Shown here: piece by piece, positions 62,704-64,000 of the stretch | How positions within the stretch are numbered: position 1 is the first letter of the stretch | Layout of the letters: each line of letters starts with the position of its first letter | Assembly (NCBI GenBank): GCA_039986595.1 | Contig: JBDWQJ010000004.1 | Span: forward strand, 868,001-932,000 | Source: Lentilitoribacter sp039986595 | GTDB taxonomy: Bacteria; Pseudomonadota; Alphaproteobacteria; Rhizobiales; Rhizobiaceae | Length of the DNA stretch: 64,000 bases | Direction: 5' to 3' | Made by a program: the position numbers and the translations under genes | Notes under the pieces: model-generated | Told to the model about the DNA's origin: nothing | Seen by the model: the letters and a program-made list of their open reading frames with translations, nothing else | Database searches by the model: none

Positions 62704-63285
62704 TTGACTGATGAAAATAATCAAAAGCCACAACGTAGTTTTTTTCAAAAACTGATTGTGCTTTTACCGCTTATTATTTTTGGTGCGCTGGCTGTATTTT
62801 TCTATCTTCAGCTAACGTCTGGTCGAAACGCGCAGGATTTACCATCTGTGCTTATTGGCGAAAAAGCGCCATCAATTGATTTGCCCGCGCTTGAAAAATT
62901 TGATCTTCCTGCACTTAACGATGAGGCTATAAAAGGTAAAATTACCCTATTAAATGTTTGGGCGTCATGGTGTGTACCTTGTCGCCAGGAACATCCATAT
63001 TTGGTAGATCTCTCCAAGGATGAGCGATTTAATATCGTTGGATTAAACTACAAAGATAAACCGTTTAATGCGGCGCAGTTTTTAACTGGTCTTGGAAATC
63101 CTTATTCAGCCGTTGGTGTTGATGAAACGGGCAAAGCAACAATAGATTGGGGCGTTTATGGCGTACCAGAGACGTTTGTTATCGCAGCTGATGGAACCAT
63201 TGTTTACAAACATATTGGTCCGATAACAGACGCAGCATTGAGTGAAAAAATCATGCCCGTCTTAGAAGCTGAACTTGCGAAATAG
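62704..63285 (+). CDS. ccmG: Thiol:disulfide interchange protein CcmG/DsbE
   Basis: The 193-residue protein has an N-terminal TM anchor and a periplasmic thioredoxin domain with WASWCVPCRQEHP. It keeps apocytochrome c thiols reduced. TTG start with AAGG upstream. Completes the ccmABCDG cluster; ccmE, ccmF and ccmH are not in the window. Confidence 0.92.
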   Translation: MTDENNQKPQRSFFQKLIVLLPLIIFGALAVFFYLQLTSGRNAQDLPSVLIGEKAPSIDLPALEKFDLPALNDEAIKGKITLLNVWASWCVPCRQEHPYLVDLSKDERFNIVGLNYKDKPFNAAQFLTGLGNPYSAVGVDETGKATIDWGVYGVPETFVIAADGTIVYKHIGPITDAALSEKIMPVLEAELAK

Positions 63286-63335
63286 TTTCATCTATTTAAC
63301 TTACAGAGCGTAAACTTTATCCAAGATGTTTCCAT

Positions 63336-64000
63336 ATGAACCAGAATTGTTCTATGGATGAAATTATGGAAAGCCTCATTTTTATCCGACAAAATTTTAG
63401 ATGGTTGATCGCTGGTTTCTTGCTGGCGTTTTTCGGCTCGTTTGGTCAGACATATTTTGTCTCGATTTACGCTGGTGAGTTGCAAAACGAATTTTCGCTC
63501 TCTCATGGTGAATGGGGCGGCATCTATATGATTGGAACATTAATCTCCGCGTTCACAATGTTCTTTGTTGGTGGGCTAACAGATGTGTTTAGAGCGCGAA
63601 CGTTAAGTGTCATTGTCATGGTTTGTCTCGCATGTGCTTGTGTGAGCATGTCTTTTATTTCATCAGCTTTTCTTTTAGTTTTTGCCGTGTTTGCGCTGCG
63701 TTTGTTTGGGCAAGGGCTCTCATCCCATATTGCCATGGTGTCGATGGCGCGTTGGTTCGTGGCAACACGTGGCAGGGCGCTGGCATTTGCAGCGCTTGGG
63801 TTTGCGTTTGGGCAGGCGATTTTGCCACTATCATTTGTGGCAATTTCAAGTGCAATAGGGTGGCGTCAATCATGGCTCATTGCAGCAGGAATTGCGATTT
63901 GTGCCGCGCCGTTATTGTATATCCTGCTTATTCGTGAACGCACGCCGCAAGCAGTAGCCAAAGAAAATAATTCAACAGGTATGCAAGACAGGCATTGGAC
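63336..64000 (+). CDS. MFS transporter, 3'-truncated by the window edge
   Basis: The frame is open to the last base (about 221 residues visible) with six or so hydrophobic helices and the MFS loop GGLTDVFRARTLS. In-frame ATGs at 63336, 63354 and 63366 are possible starts; none has a clear ribosome binding site. Substrate not assignable. Confidence 0.85.
   Translation, partial: MNQNCSMDEIMESLIFIRQNFRWLIAGFLLAFFGSFGQTYFVSIYAGELQNEFSLSHGEWGGIYMIGTLISAFTMFFVGGLTDVFRARTLSVIVMVCLACACVSMSFISSAFLLVFAVFALRLFGQGLSSHIAMVSMARWFVATRGRALAFAALGFAFGQAILPLSFVAISSAIGWRQSWLIAAGIAICAAPLLYILLIRERTPQAVAKENNSTGMQDRHW

Noticed and set aside
1..64000. CRISPR arrays and insertion sequences
   Set aside because: No regularly spaced repeats, no transposase gene and no terminal inverted repeats were seen.

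Overview
The window looks like a chromosomal segment of a low-GC alphaproteobacterium of the Hyphomicrobiales (Rhizobiales). I infer this from the core gene neighbourhoods: ybbN/LON/Trm112/UbiH/TesB/glnK/amtB, acnA divergent from ccmABCDG, an IalB-family protein, DUF2794, and a PraR-type regulator beside luxI/luxR. Genus was not determined; a marine member is plausible but is only an impression.

Layout. (1) 1-3888: a partial unrecognised gene, a degraded stretch, then a GC-richer two-gene cassette pairing an EcoRI-type adenine methyltransferase with a DUF262-HNH nuclease, overlapping by ATGA. (2) 4230-15374: an opine/imino-acid utilisation locus. It has an opine-dehydrogenase-like enzyme, alpha and gamma subunits of a flavin/iron-sulfur amine dehydrogenase, a peptide/opine-type ABC importer, two DAO-family flavoenzymes (candidate beta subunits) and a LysR regulator. 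(3) About 15529-31291: a genomic island ending at the 3' end of tRNA-Gly(GCC). It holds two tyrosine recombinases, a putative HUH (rolling-circle-type) protein, a four-gene nuclease/hydrolase cluster (exported EEP nuclease, membrane protein, NucA-type nuclease with lamin-tail domain, NlpC/P60-like hydrolase), a 58-residue protein coupled to a zinc-hook ATPase, a Septu-like ATPase-HNH pair, two secreted proteins of unknown function, and a set of TGTGCTAG repeats near the tRNA and the integrase. (4) 31669-34822: a hexuronate-type operon (GntR regulator, mannonate/mannitol oxidoreductase family, KDG-kinase-like). (5) 34844-53027: housekeeping genes, including sigma-54-driven glnK-amtB, rlmN, an ECF sigma factor, the TesA/YbbA/YbbP block and a BI-1 protein. 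(6) 53186-57390: a candidate C-rich-loop small RNA, a DUF1223 protein and a quorum-sensing block (praR, luxI, luxR, two small genes) with the same 21-bp operator-like dyad placed upstream of both luxI and luxR. (7) 57448-64000: acnA, the cytochrome c maturation genes ccmA-B-C-D-G, and a truncated MFS transporter.

The most promising material for an undescribed system is in the island: the NucA-LTD/NlpC-P60/EEP/membrane-protein cluster (18028-22310) and the 58-residue protein with its zinc-hook ATPase (22603-25226), which lie directly beside a recognisable Septu-type pair. The methyltransferase/DUF262-HNH cassette is a separate candidate restriction-like system. All functional assignments rest on reading motifs by eye; no database search was run.
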